Shown: in pieces, positions 53,349 through 62,040 of the stretch
How the letters are laid out: every line of letters begins with the position of its first letter
Position numbering within the stretch: the stretch's first letter is position 1
Origin: Marinobacter sp. LA51
GTDB lineage: Bacteria; Pseudomonadota; Gammaproteobacteria; Pseudomonadales; Oleiphilaceae
NCBI RefSeq assembly: GCF_030297175.1
Contig: NZ_AP028070.1
Span: forward strand, 1,488,001-1,552,000
Direction: 5' to 3'
DNA length: 64,000 nt
Program-made: the position numbers and the translations under genes
Notes under the pieces: generated by a model
What the model saw: the letters and a program-made list of their open reading frames with translations, nothing else
Database searches by the model: none
What the model was told of the DNA's origin: nothing

Positions 53349-54101
53349 TCAAACGGCCGTTGCTAACTGTTCACTGTCCTGTTTTTTTGCCAGTTTATGG
53401 CCATCTTCCGATTGACCCAGTTTCCAGTAACTTGAGATGTAGAGATGGCTCTTGGCAACCTCTCGTTCCTGTTTGAAGAACTTCCTCAACGCACGCATTC
53501 CATTGAATTCGCAGGCGGCCCACACCGCGACTTGCCCTGAAAGCCAGGGCAGGGCTTTAACTCTGGAGACAAGGGACATGCCCTCAGGGTCAAGTTCGGG
53601 GTTGATCACCCAGTGCAGCTCCACATCCTCCGGATGATCCAGAGTCTGGATGTCTGACTCGCTGGGTACTTCTATCACCGCATACCCGGAAGCATTGGCT
53701 GGCAACTCAGCCAGATTGACGCTGATGGCCGGGAGTGCAGTCATATCGCCGACCAACAGGAACCAGTCAGCTTGAGGATTGATCAGTTTCCTGGGGCCTG
53801 GACCGCCAATCAGAATCCTGTCTCCCGGTTGGGCGTTGAGTGCCCAACGTGAAGCTGGCCCCATTTGGTCGTGCAGGGCGAAGTCGACATCGATTTCAGC
53901 CTGCCGCTGATGCCTGATGGTGTATGTCCTCATCAGAGGGCGCTTGTCTTCACCCTGAGGAAAAATCAGTTTGATGTAGGCGCTTTCCTGATCTTCCGGG
54001 AGGTGCGCCAGTTGTTCCCCACCGAGGGTAATGCGCAGCATGTGCTCTGTTATCTGTGTGGAACGAACTACCACCAATTCTTTCGTGGGAGGCTTAGCCA
54101 T
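53349..54101 (-). CDS. Siderophore-interacting protein (NAD(P)H-flavin ferric reductase family)
   Basis: This 250-residue protein of the ViuB/YqjH family reduces ferric siderophores in the cytoplasm. The FAD-binding part has RPLMRTYTIRHQ, and the second domain shows WFLLVGDMTALPAISVNL and VAVWAACEFNGMRALRKF, then SHLYISSYWKLGQSEDGH at the end. ATG 54101 overlaps the MarR gene by 8 nt and has AGGAG upstream, so the two are coupled. Confidence 0.92.
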   Translation of the reverse strand: MAKPPTKELVVVRSTQITEHMLRITLGGEQLAHLPEDQESAYIKLIFPQGEDKRPLMRTYTIRHQRQAEIDVDFALHDQMGPASRWALNAQPGDRILIGGPGPRKLINPQADWFLLVGDMTALPAISVNLAELPANASGYAVIEVPSESDIQTLDHPEDVELHWVINPELDPEGMSLVSRVKALPWLSGQVAVWAACEFNGMRALRKFFKQEREVAKSHLYISSYWKLGQSEDGHKLAKKQDSEQLATAV

Positions 54102-54555
54102 TGTCGGTCGCTCCTTTGTCTGCGGTGCTGTCACTTGTTGAACTCTCGATCATGGTGCCTGCGATCCGAACGAAGGTATCGAGTTCGCTATCGCTCAGGT
54201 TGCGGGTCATGTGTTCGGCTGCCTGCTCTTCGAGCGCATCGATTTTCGACATCATTTTCGCTCCTTCGCGGGTCGGGGTCAGGAATTGGCTGCGGCGATC
54301 GTTGGGGTTCTCGGTTTTTTCAATCAGCCCTGACTGCATCAACTCATTCAATACGCGAGTGATTTGTGCCTTGTCCTGATTCATGCGTTGGGCAATCGAG
54401 CGCGCGGTGGCATCGGGGAGCCGGCAGATGCCTTTTAAGACGCGAATGTGAGTGATGGGAAGCGGGATCTGCTGCTGTTGGATACCCGCTCTGAGCTGTC
54501 GCTTGTAAGCGTGCATAAGTCGGTGCAATGCATCGCTGAGGGAGGAGTTTGCCAT
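54094..54555 (-). CDS. MarR family transcriptional regulator
   Basis: This 153-residue winged-helix protein has RVLKGICRLPDATARSIAQRM and DKAQITRVLNELMQSGLIEKTENPNDRRSQFL, the recognition helix and wing. It lies directly upstream of the ferric reductase gene and overlaps it, so it probably controls its own operon. A palindrome (54573-54587) sits 17 nt before its start. The ligand is unknown; iron chelates, flavin or redox stress are possible. Confidence 0.92.
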   Translation of the reverse strand: MANSSLSDALHRLMHAYKRQLRAGIQQQQIPLPITHIRVLKGICRLPDATARSIAQRMNQDKAQITRVLNELMQSGLIEKTENPNDRRSQFLTPTREGAKMMSKIDALEEQAAEHMTRNLSDSELDTFVRIAGTMIESSTSDSTADKGATDNG

Positions 54556-54572
54556 TTTGCTCTCTATGGATA

Positions 54573-54587
54573 GTTGATGGAGTCAAC
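54573..54587. promoter_or_regulatory. Candidate MarR operator
   Basis: GTTGA-TGGAG-TCAAC is a 5-5-5 inverted repeat just upstream of the marR-type gene. A related half-site, GTCAACTAA, lies 30 nt further on, near the end of the neighbouring gene (54619). Spacing and position fit an autoregulatory MarR site. Confidence 0.55.
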
Positions 54588-54610
54588 CTTATTCGGTTTG
54601 GTGGATTCTG

Positions 54611-55780
54611 TCAACTAACTGAGAGCATTTCTGCATCCCCATAAAGGCTGGCGGCATCCGTTACCTGCGCAAGCCAGCTCAACGGCACACCCTGCGAACT
54701 GCCCACCCCATGAATTGCGGCCATAACTGGCCCAAGGATCCAGGCGCGACCACAGGAATCACCTCCGCAGTGTATGTTTGCCCGAATGGCCTCAGTGAAG
54801 GAGCTGGCCTGACTTATGATGTGGAAGATCACCGGCATGGCTTCGTGGAGGTAACAGGTGCGGCCGAAGGTATCCCCCGCATTTATTGCATCCAGCGACC
54901 TGGCCGAGAGGGCCTGGTCCAGATTCTTGCGATCAGGCGCTTCTGGGGCGGCTTTGTCGATCGCCTCTGACAGTGGCTTACCGAGAAACACCGATTCCAA
55001 AAGCCGAGCGGCGCAACGGGCCCAGGCCACTGCATCGTCGTTGTGATTGGTTACCCGTACTGCCGCTTCAACTTGCGTCATAAGGTCAGCCTGCCCGGCG
55101 TAGCAGGCAACCAGCGGCGGCAGTTTGGATACTGCAGGCAATTGCATGTCGTCGGCGCCACTTTCCGGCAGCAACTGCCCGTCAATGGTTTCGGCTAACA
55201 ACACCCCCGCCTTCTGTATTTCGGGTTCCTGATAGGTGAGGCCGATGGCTTCACGCACCGGAGCTGCCAACTGCTTACCGCTCAGCCGTCGTGTATAGGG
55301 CAGGACTTTTTGCACCAGGATGCGCTGCTGTTTGTCGGTCAGGGGCGTCTGAATGGACGCCTTGCCGGCTTCAATCGCTTTCTGTTCGTTGGCGATGAGG
55401 TTTTGTAGGGTGATGCGGGTAGGGTTGTCGATGTAGCCCTGCCAGTCACCACCGGGGCCGAAGTAGGCCAGAAAACGGCGCTGGTAGTCTCGCACACTGA
55501 GCTTACCCTGACAGGCCAGCAGGCTATCGGTGAGCACTTTGGTTGCGGCACCATAATGACTGACATCGCCTGCCTGTTTGCCACCGTGGGCAAAGAAGCC
55601 AAAGCCCTTACCAAAATAATCAGCGCTGGGCGTGAGAAACTCCGGCGCCTGGCCAGCCACCTCCAAGATCCGGTTGCTGTCGTAGAGCCAGTGCAGACCA
55701 AGGCTGGCGGCATCGGCGACCCAGCCTCCTGCGAGGGCAGCGGCCATGCGTGTTTGGGTATCTTTCGGTAAATTTTTCAT
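54611..55780 (-). CDS. ADP-ribosylglycohydrolase family protein
   Basis: This 389-residue protein contains ADP-ribosylglycohydrolase family features: AAALAGGWVADAASLGLHWLYD near the start and the double motif HCGGDSCGRAWILGPVMAAIHG near residue 345, supplying metal ligands. An acidic region with THLTD-type pattern is not obvious; TNHNDDAVAWARCAARLL (near 265) could substitute. Substrate could be ADP-ribosylated protein or a small ADP-ribose compound. Convergent with nothing; divergent from the Pmp3 gene. Confidence 0.85.
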   Translation of the reverse strand: MKNLPKDTQTRMAAALAGGWVADAASLGLHWLYDSNRILEVAGQAPEFLTPSADYFGKGFGFFAHGGKQAGDVSHYGAATKVLTDSLLACQGKLSVRDYQRRFLAYFGPGGDWQGYIDNPTRITLQNLIANEQKAIEAGKASIQTPLTDKQQRILVQKVLPYTRRLSGKQLAAPVREAIGLTYQEPEIQKAGVLLAETIDGQLLPESGADDMQLPAVSKLPPLVACYAGQADLMTQVEAAVRVTNHNDDAVAWARCAARLLESVFLGKPLSEAIDKAAPEAPDRKNLDQALSARSLDAINAGDTFGRTCYLHEAMPVIFHIISQASSFTEAIRANIHCGGDSCGRAWILGPVMAAIHGVGSSQGVPLSWLAQVTDAASLYGDAEMLSVS

Positions 55781-55969
55781 CACGATGCCTGCACAATAGG
55801 AAGTTGAATGGTCGTTTAATATCGGAATACGTGGTTCACCCGCAGTTTGGTTCGCTCGATCGGAGTATGGCACCTAGTATTCAAGAGCGTTGGAAAGACA
55901 TTGAGGTTGTTGTCGGCCACAGTTCAGCAACAGTTCAGCCGCCCAAAATCAAAATGAGTAAGGAATAAT

Positions 55970-56128
55970 ATGGACATCATTCGAATTATTATCGCCATTC
56001 TGCTGCCCCCGCTTGGGGTGTTTTTACAAGTCGGAATTGGAAAGCATTTCTGGATTAATATCGTTCTGACTCTCTTGGGGTACTTGCCAGGGATCATCCA
56101 CGCGGTCTACATCATCGCCAAGAAATGA
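55970..56128 (+). CDS. Pmp3/YqaE family small membrane peptide
   Basis: This 52-residue proteolipid has two membrane helices: MDIIRIIIAILLPPLGVFLQ with the family LPPLGV motif, and INIVLTLLGYLPGIIHAVYI. GGAAT precedes the ATG at 55970. Members are induced by salt, cold or envelope stress and affect membrane potential; that role is known for eukaryotic and some bacterial homologues and only inferred here. Too short for many gene finders. Confidence 0.93.
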   Translation: MDIIRIIIAILLPPLGVFLQVGIGKHFWINIVLTLLGYLPGIIHAVYIIAKK

Positions 56129-56184
56129 CAAGCGTTGGCTAGGACAGCGGCTCAGAATCGCTTGCTGAGCCAAGGAATCGCAAG

Positions 56185-57450
56185 ATGAGAGATCGGATCA
56201 GGTTCTTCCTGAGTAGACTTGGTGAACGGTTGTGGGTGAAACCGTTGTTCAGCTGTGTGCTTTCAATTGCCGCCGCATTTCTGGCGCGGGCAGCCGATGA
56301 CACTTTCCCTCAAAGTGGATTGCCGGACATCAGTGCCGATTCCCTGGAAACGTTATTAAGCATCATTTCAGCAAGCATGCTGGTGATTGCCGTGTTTGCA
56401 GTTGGGTCCATGCTTTCCGCCTATGCATCCGCCAGTGGTTCGGCTACGCCTCGAGCGTTCCCTGTGGTGGTTGCTGATGATGTCTCTCAGTACGCGCTTT
56501 CCATTTTTGTAGGGGCTTTCATCTTCAGTATTGTAGGCCTGATTGCTCTGATGAATGGCTACTACGGATCAACCGGTCGGTTCGTATTGTTTGTCGTTAC
56601 GGTGACGGTGTTTGGGATTGTCATTATTGGGTTTGTTCGCTGGGTGGACCGGATAGCCCGGCTTGGGAGGCTGGGGACGACGATCAGCAAAGTAGAAGCG
56701 GTTGCTTGCCGCTCCCTGTTGCGCAACCGCCGCTGTCCCACCCTGGGGGGTAGGAAGTTGGTTCACCTGGGAGATGGTGACCCGGTGTATGGCGAGTCTG
56801 TTGGCTATTTGCAGCGTGTGGATGTCGAAGAGTTACAGGTATTTGCCGAGAAGCATGATCTCCAGGTTTACGTGGCTGTTTTACCGGGGGAATTCATCAT
56901 GCCAGGGCAGCCCGTAGCTCACGTTGGCCGGGAGGGTAAGAGTGAGGAGTTGGATTTCGGCTGTGTTTCGCAGGCATTTCTTATCGGGAAGACACGAACG
57001 TTTGAGGAGGACCCCCGGTTTGGGCTGATTGTTCTGTCAGAAATCGCCAGTCGTGCGTTATCCCCGGGAATCAACGATCCCGGGACTGCAGTGGAAATCA
57101 TTGACGCGTTCGTTCGAATCTTCGCCCAATGGAGTGAAACCGAGGAGCAGGATGTGGCGACGGAGCGGGATCGCGTCTGGGTGCCAGAGGTCTCGGTGGG
57201 TGACATGTTTGATAACGCTTTTAGCGCTATTTCGAGAGACGGCGCTGGCACCATTGAGGTGATGCTCCGGTTGCAATCCGCCTTGGCGTCACTTTCCTCA
57301 CTGGGGGATGGTGAGCTCAGGGAAGCGGCTTCGAGGCACGGGCAGTTTGCATTGAAGCACGCTGAACTCGCTCTGAAGTTACCTGAGGAGGTTGAGCGAG
57401 TTCGACAATTGGCTCAGCGCGAAGACTCCAACACAAAGCACTCCTCCTAG
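56185..57450 (+). CDS. DUF2254 membrane protein
   Basis: This 421-residue protein has four N-terminal membrane helices (about residues 17-35, 60-85, 110-135, 140-160) and a soluble C-terminal half with RALSPGINDPGTAVEIIDAF, the DUF2254 signature. No function is established. Its last 72 nt overlap the convergent rhombosortase gene. Confidence 0.9.
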   Translation: MRDRIRFFLSRLGERLWVKPLFSCVLSIAAAFLARAADDTFPQSGLPDISADSLETLLSIISASMLVIAVFAVGSMLSAYASASGSATPRAFPVVVADDVSQYALSIFVGAFIFSIVGLIALMNGYYGSTGRFVLFVVTVTVFGIVIIGFVRWVDRIARLGRLGTTISKVEAVACRSLLRNRRCPTLGGRKLVHLGDGDPVYGESVGYLQRVDVEELQVFAEKHDLQVYVAVLPGEFIMPGQPVAHVGREGKSEELDFGCVSQAFLIGKTRTFEEDPRFGLIVLSEIASRALSPGINDPGTAVEIIDAFVRIFAQWSETEEQDVATERDRVWVPEVSVGDMFDNAFSAISRDGAGTIEVMLRLQSALASLSSLGDGELREAASRHGQFALKHAELALKLPEEVERVRQLAQREDSNTKHSS

Positions 57451-57993
57451 CGCTCCAAAAAGGTGGGCCTCTATCAATATCGGCCCGCCTATAATGGCTT
57501 CCATTTGGTTACTTCCACCACCCGCAAGTTCAACGCTGAGTTTTCCTACCAACAATACGAGTGCCAACGAGGAAGCGACAGGAATGGCTCGCAATGATAG
57601 AAGCGCTCCCGCCGCAAGCAGACCATGTAGCAGTCCTGAAAGGCCTACGTACCATTGGATTTCAGGCTGACCGAAAAGCAGGCAAGCTGAGGTGAAAAGT
57701 GCGATCCCGGCGGTCATGACCCAGGCTTTAATGCCGTTCAAAGCGTCGCCAAATAATAGCCAGATTACTGCTAACCCGCCTAGATTAATCGTCAGATGTT
57801 GCCATCCCAAATGAACCCAGTGGCCTGTTAACAGTCGCCAGTATTGCCCCTCAATAAGTGCATCACGCTGATACTGAAACGCTCCCGCGATTTCAGACCC
57901 CGACGCCCACACCACAATTGCCAGTGCTCCAAAAAGGACGGGAAATATTGTTTGCACAATTACTTGGGCGAGCTTAGGTGATAGTTCATTCAT
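57379..57993 (-). CDS. rrtA: Rhombosortase (rhomboid-family intramembrane protease)
   Basis: This 204-residue protein has six membrane helices. The loop YWRLLTGHWVHLGWQHLTIN (residues 51-70) is typical of rhombosortases, GLSGLLHG holds the catalytic Ser119, and EAHLFGALGG holds His177, giving the Ser-His dyad. Rhombosortases cleave GlyGly-CTERM tails of type II secretion cargo to leave modified C-termini on the surface. A GlyGly-CTERM protein is encoded 0.8 kb away (58809-59657), divergent, and is a likely substrate. Confidence 0.92.
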   Translation of the reverse strand: MNELSPKLAQVIVQTIFPVLFGALAIVVWASGSEIAGAFQYQRDALIEGQYWRLLTGHWVHLGWQHLTINLGGLAVIWLLFGDALNGIKAWVMTAGIALFTSACLLFGQPEIQWYVGLSGLLHGLLAAGALLSLRAIPVASSLALVLLVGKLSVELAGGGSNQMEAIIGGPILIEAHLFGALGGVLCVGVFALSQLSNSLNLLR

Positions 57994-58030
57994 TTTTAAC
58001 GCTTATTTCGGATTCCGCTCAGAGTTACTG

Positions 58031-58073
58031 AATGTTTCACAATGTTTCATGTTGTTTTATTAACTTTTTGACA
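58031..58073 (+). promoter_or_regulatory. Tandem repeat and -35-like box upstream of secreted pair
   Basis: AATGTTTCAC and AATGTTTCAT are directly tandem (58031-58050), followed by a third degenerate unit, and a consensus TTGACA lies at 58068-58073. A matching -10 at the right distance is not clear. The repeats could bind a regulator of the divergent rhombosortase/secreted-protein locus. Confidence 0.4.
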
Positions 58074-58183
58074 TAAACTCTTCCGGTTCGTCAGCCCTTG
58101 GGCTGGGCGAGAATGGACCGACGGCCGACGTTATTTGTGAACGGCCATCATAAGCGGTAATTCGATCAAATAGGGATACTTGA

Positions 58184-58780
58184 ATGCGAAGCTTCTTTTA
58201 TGTGGTGCCCGTTGTAGCGTTAGCTTTACCCTTCAGTACTCAGGCGGATGAGGTAATTCTGGACGACCTGATTGTCATCGGCAGTCTTTGTGCCGGAGAA
58301 GACTGTGTTGTAGACGCTGAGTTTGATTTCGATACGTTGCGCCTGCAATCGCCGACGCCTCAGATCTTATTTCAGGACACCAGTACCTCTGCCAGCTTTC
58401 CAACTCATGATTGGGTGATGGGCATTTCTGATGGGGGTACTGCAATGCCTTCATCGTTTTTTATCAAGAACCTAACAACTGAGCTAACCACGTTGATGTT
58501 TTCACCCGAGGGTGATGTCGCGCTGGGTGCGGGCGCAGAGGTCGTTGAGGGGGCGGTGTCGGTTGGCGATTTGGGGATGGAGCGAAGGGTCACGTCCGTA
58601 GCTGACGCTGTTGATGACTCCGATGCCGTGACGTTGAGCCAGTTCAACGCGTTCAAAACCACAGCGACGGCTTCCGTTTCTACAGAAGTAACTGCACTTG
58701 AAACTCGATTGTCTGAGCTGGAATCACGCCTGACTGATCTGGTTGAGCGGCTCGAAGCCGTTGCGGCTCAGGTTAATTAA
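58184..58780 (+). CDS. Secreted protein with YadA-like neck and coiled coil
   Basis: This 198-residue protein has a signal peptide (cleavage near residue 21, after STQA). A shared N-terminal motif DDLIVIGSLCAGEDC follows (Cys36, Cys41), then a beta-rich middle. At residues 125-155, VSVGDLGMERRVTSVADAVD followed by DSDAVTLSQF matches the head-insert/neck motif of trimeric autotransporter adhesins, and a heptad coiled coil (160-197) closes it. No beta-barrel anchor and no GlyGly-CTERM. It may trimerise. Paralogue of the next gene. Confidence 0.75.
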   Translation: MRSFFYVVPVVALALPFSTQADEVILDDLIVIGSLCAGEDCVVDAEFDFDTLRLQSPTPQILFQDTSTSASFPTHDWVMGISDGGTAMPSSFFIKNLTTELTTLMFSPEGDVALGAGAEVVEGAVSVGDLGMERRVTSVADAVDDSDAVTLSQFNAFKTTATASVSTEVTALETRLSELESRLTDLVERLEAVAAQVN

Positions 58781-58808
58781 AACGTTGGTTCAGTTGGGAA
58801 TTCTGCTC

Positions 58809-59657
58809 ATGAAAGTACGACATTATGCATTGTGTTTGATTAGCGCTTTGACTGCGCCAGCGTCTTTTGCAGATCAGCTCATATCGGATGACCTGATTGT
58901 GCAACAAAACCTGTGTATCGGCTTGGATTGCAATAACGGTGAAGACTTTACCGGCGGTGTGCTAAAGCTGAAGGAAAACAATACACGAATTCGGTGGTAC
59001 GACAGCTCTGTTATGCCAGGTGAATTAATTCGGCATCGCCTCGAAAATACCTTTGTTTATGGCGTGATAGGTCAGTCCTGGAGGGTGGAAGCGAACCAGT
59101 CCATCAACGGAGGTGACAATTATTTCTACTTTAACCAGCAAAGCCTCGAAGATTATCTGGTTTATAGCGATGGCACTGCTCCGGACTATGACTGCTCCAC
59201 TCCTTCTTCGGATCCGAAGCCTGTAATAGGAGTAATCCCTGAGGGAGAGCCTGCTGAAGATGAGTTTAATTGTGAAACCTACCGCAGCTTTATCCAGCGG
59301 GATGCTCTGGCAACGGGTGGAACTGCAAGCTCCGGTGTTGCAGTGGGTATTGGCGCAACGATAGCGGATGGTCAAGTGAGTCTTGGCAGTGCCGAGCTCA
59401 AACGACGCCTGGTCCATGTTGCCAATGCGATTGCAGAATCCGATGTGCTCATAAAAGAGCAGTTGGATTTGGGACTTTTTCAAGAACAGCTTACTCGACT
59501 TAACGAAGTTGAATCTCTGGTGAATATGGCAGAGAAAGAGCTGGAAGTTCTTGAGGCTGCGGTGAAACCGAAAGGCGGTGGCGGAGCTGCCGGATGGTTG
59601 ATGCTTTTGCTACCCTTGGCGGCCTTCAAGCTTCGAAATCGAAAGTTAAACAGTTAA
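58809..59657 (+). CDS. Secreted GlyGly-CTERM protein with YadA-like neck
   Basis: This 282-residue protein has a signal peptide (cleavage near residue 21) and the same N-terminal motif as the upstream paralogue (DDLIVQQNLCIGLDC). A central insert contains Cys129 and Cys155. The neck-like VSLGSAELKRRLVHVANAIA (190-209) and a coiled coil (222-252) follow. The C-terminus GGGGAAGWLMLLLPLAAF, then KLRNRK, is a GlyGly-CTERM sorting tail: Gly run, hydrophobic helix, basic end. The nearby rhombosortase is the predicted processing enzyme, with type II secretion to the surface. Confidence 0.82.
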   Translation: MKVRHYALCLISALTAPASFADQLISDDLIVQQNLCIGLDCNNGEDFTGGVLKLKENNTRIRWYDSSVMPGELIRHRLENTFVYGVIGQSWRVEANQSINGGDNYFYFNQQSLEDYLVYSDGTAPDYDCSTPSSDPKPVIGVIPEGEPAEDEFNCETYRSFIQRDALATGGTASSGVAVGIGATIADGQVSLGSAELKRRLVHVANAIAESDVLIKEQLDLGLFQEQLTRLNEVESLVNMAEKELEVLEAAVKPKGGGGAAGWLMLLLPLAAFKLRNRKLNS

Positions 59658-59852
59658 GAGGTGGGCCAGCCTGCTGATTGAGGTGAACTTTCTCAATTGG
59701 CAGGCGTTTGCGGCCTTGCGGTTCAGATCATTTCTTTCGTTACAGAGCATTGGTGTTAAGCCAATGCCCAAGACGAGCGGCACCAAAAACTGGATAATGG
59801 CGGGATTATAAGGCCACGGCGCGCCAAATTCTCCAATCCTGGTACCCTCGTA

Positions 59853-62039
59853 ATGGAAATCAACGTCAACTTTCTCGACAATCTCAGACTTGAAGCCAAG
59901 TTTGACGATTTCACTGTCGTTACTGACCAACCTATCCGCTACAAGGGCGACGGCTCAGCCCCCAGTCCTTTCGATTACTTCCTGGCATCCTCGGCGCTGT
60001 GTGCGGCTTATTTCGTGCGGGTGTACTGCAAGGCGCGGGATATTCCCATGGACAACATCCGCCTGTCCCAGAACAACATCGTCGACCCGGAAAACCGCTA
60101 CAACCAGATCTTCAAGATTCAGGTTGAATTGCCGGAGGACATTTCCGACAAGGATCGTCAGGGCATCCTTCGGTCGATCGATCGTTGCACGGTCAAGAAG
60201 GTGGTTCAGACCGGCCCAGAGTTCCAGATTGAACAGGTCGATAACCTGGACGAAGATGCCCAGGCTCTGCTCATGGTAGAGCCAGACGGCGATGCCCGCA
60301 CCTACATCGAAGGCAAGGACCTGCCGCTGGAGCAGACCATTGCCAACATGACCGGAATCCTGGCGGATCTGGGCATGAAAATTGAGATTGCCTCCTGGCG
60401 CAACATTGTGCCGCACGTATGGTCGCTGCATATTCGCGACGCGGCGTCGCCTATGTGCTTCACCAACGGCAAGGGCTCCACCAAGGAGAGTGCCCTGTGT
60501 TCCGCGCTGGGTGAGTTCATTGAGCGCCTGAACTGCAACTTCTTCTACAACGATCAGTTCTTCGGCGAAGAGATCGCCAACAGCGAGTTCGTGCATTACC
60601 CGAATGAGGAGTGGTTCAAGCCCGGGCCCGAAGACGGGCTGCCCGAGGGCATTCTGGACGACTACTGCCTGGCCATCTATAACCCGGATGGCGAACTGGG
60701 TGGCTCCAATCTGATCGACACCAACTCCGGCAATGTGGAGCGGGGCATTGTGTCCCTGCCGTTTGTCCGCCAGTCCGATGGCGAGGTGGTTTACTTCCCC
60801 TCAAACCTGATCGAGAACCTGTTCCTCAGTAACGGCATGAGTGCTGGCAATACGCTGTTCGAAGCCGAAGTGCAGTGCCTGTCAGAGATCTTCGAGCGGG
60901 CCGTGAAGCGGCAGATCATCGAAGAGGAAATTGCGCTGCCGGACGTCCCCCGCAACGTTCTGGAAAAGTACCCCGATATCCTCGAGGGCATCGACGCGCT
61001 GGAAGCCCAGGGTTTCCCCATCCTCGTCAAAGACGCCTCGTTGGGTGGCCAGTTCCCGGTCATGTGCGTGACCTTGATGAACCCGCGCACTGGCGGTGTG
61101 TTCGCGTCGTTTGGCGCACATCCGAGCTTTGAGGTAGCGCTGGAGCGCAGCCTGACTGAACTGATGCAGGGCCGGAGCTTCGAGGGCCTGAATGATGTAC
61201 CGGCGCCGACGTTCAACAGCCTGGCGGTGTCTGAGCCCAACAACTTTGTTGAGCACTTCATCGATTCAACCGGTGTAGTGTCGTGGCGTTTCTTCAGTGC
61301 CAAGCAGGATTACGAGTTCTGTGAGTGGGACTTCTCCGGCACCAACGAAGAAGAATCCGTCGGTTTGTTCAATATCCTCAAGGAGATGGACAAAGAGGTG
61401 TATGTGGCCGTGTATGAAGACCTGGGGGCGCCCACCTGCCGTATTCTGGTTCCCGGTTATTCCGAGGTGTATCCGATTGAAGACCTGATCATGGATAACA
61501 CCAACATGGCCCTGGATTACCGTCAGGACATTCTCAATCTGCATTCCCTGCCCGACGAGCAGTTGGCGGATCTGGCGGAGCGCCTGGAAGCCAGCCAGCT
61601 CGACAACTACATGACGATCATCAGCCTGATCGGCATCGAGTTCGACGAGAACACCGTGTGGGGGCAGCTGACGATTCTGGAGCTGAAGCTGCTGATCTGC
61701 CTGGCGCTGGAGTGGCACGAGGAAGCGCTGGAGTTCGTCGACATGTTCCTGCAGTTCAACGACAACACCGTTGAGCGCAACCTGTTTTACCGGGCCGTGA
61801 ACGCGGTGCTGGAAATTACCCTGGATGATGAACTTGAGCTGGACGACTACCTGTTCAATCTCAAGCGCATGTACGGGGATGAGACCATGGATGCGGTAGT
61901 TGGCTCAGTGAATGGCAGCACCCGTTTTTACGGCCTTACCCCAACCAACTCGCAGCTGGAAGGGCTGGACAAGCACCTGCGTTTGGTTGAGAGCTATAAG
62001 AAGCTTCACGCGGCCAGGGCTGCGCGAGCGGCAGGGTAG
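59853..62039 (+). CDS. ycaO: OsmC-YcaO fusion protein
   Basis: This 728-residue protein has an N-terminal OsmC-type domain (residues 1-150) with Cys50 and Cys112 at the positions of the peroxidatic and resolving cysteines. A YcaO domain follows (from about 165), clearly like E. coli YcaO: IASWRNIVPHVWSLHIRDA, CFTNGKGSTKESALCSALGE and LSNGMSAGNTLFEAE; the last 150 residues match the TPR-like tail. E. coli YcaO helps RimO methylthiolate ribosomal protein S12. YcaO domains use ATP to activate peptide amides. Long single gene, no neighbouring azoline cluster. Confidence 0.92.
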   Translation: MEINVNFLDNLRLEAKFDDFTVVTDQPIRYKGDGSAPSPFDYFLASSALCAAYFVRVYCKARDIPMDNIRLSQNNIVDPENRYNQIFKIQVELPEDISDKDRQGILRSIDRCTVKKVVQTGPEFQIEQVDNLDEDAQALLMVEPDGDARTYIEGKDLPLEQTIANMTGILADLGMKIEIASWRNIVPHVWSLHIRDAASPMCFTNGKGSTKESALCSALGEFIERLNCNFFYNDQFFGEEIANSEFVHYPNEEWFKPGPEDGLPEGILDDYCLAIYNPDGELGGSNLIDTNSGNVERGIVSLPFVRQSDGEVVYFPSNLIENLFLSNGMSAGNTLFEAEVQCLSEIFERAVKRQIIEEEIALPDVPRNVLEKYPDILEGIDALEAQGFPILVKDASLGGQFPVMCVTLMNPRTGGVFASFGAHPSFEVALERSLTELMQGRSFEGLNDVPAPTFNSLAVSEPNNFVEHFIDSTGVVSWRFFSAKQDYEFCEWDFSGTNEEESVGLFNILKEMDKEVYVAVYEDLGAPTCRILVPGYSEVYPIEDLIMDNTNMALDYRQDILNLHSLPDEQLADLAERLEASQLDNYMTIISLIGIEFDENTVWGQLTILELKLLICLALEWHEEALEFVDMFLQFNDNTVERNLFYRAVNAVLEITLDDELELDDYLFNLKRMYGDETMDAVVGSVNGSTRFYGLTPTNSQLEGLDKHLRLVESYKKLHAARAARAAG

Positions 62040-62040
62040 T

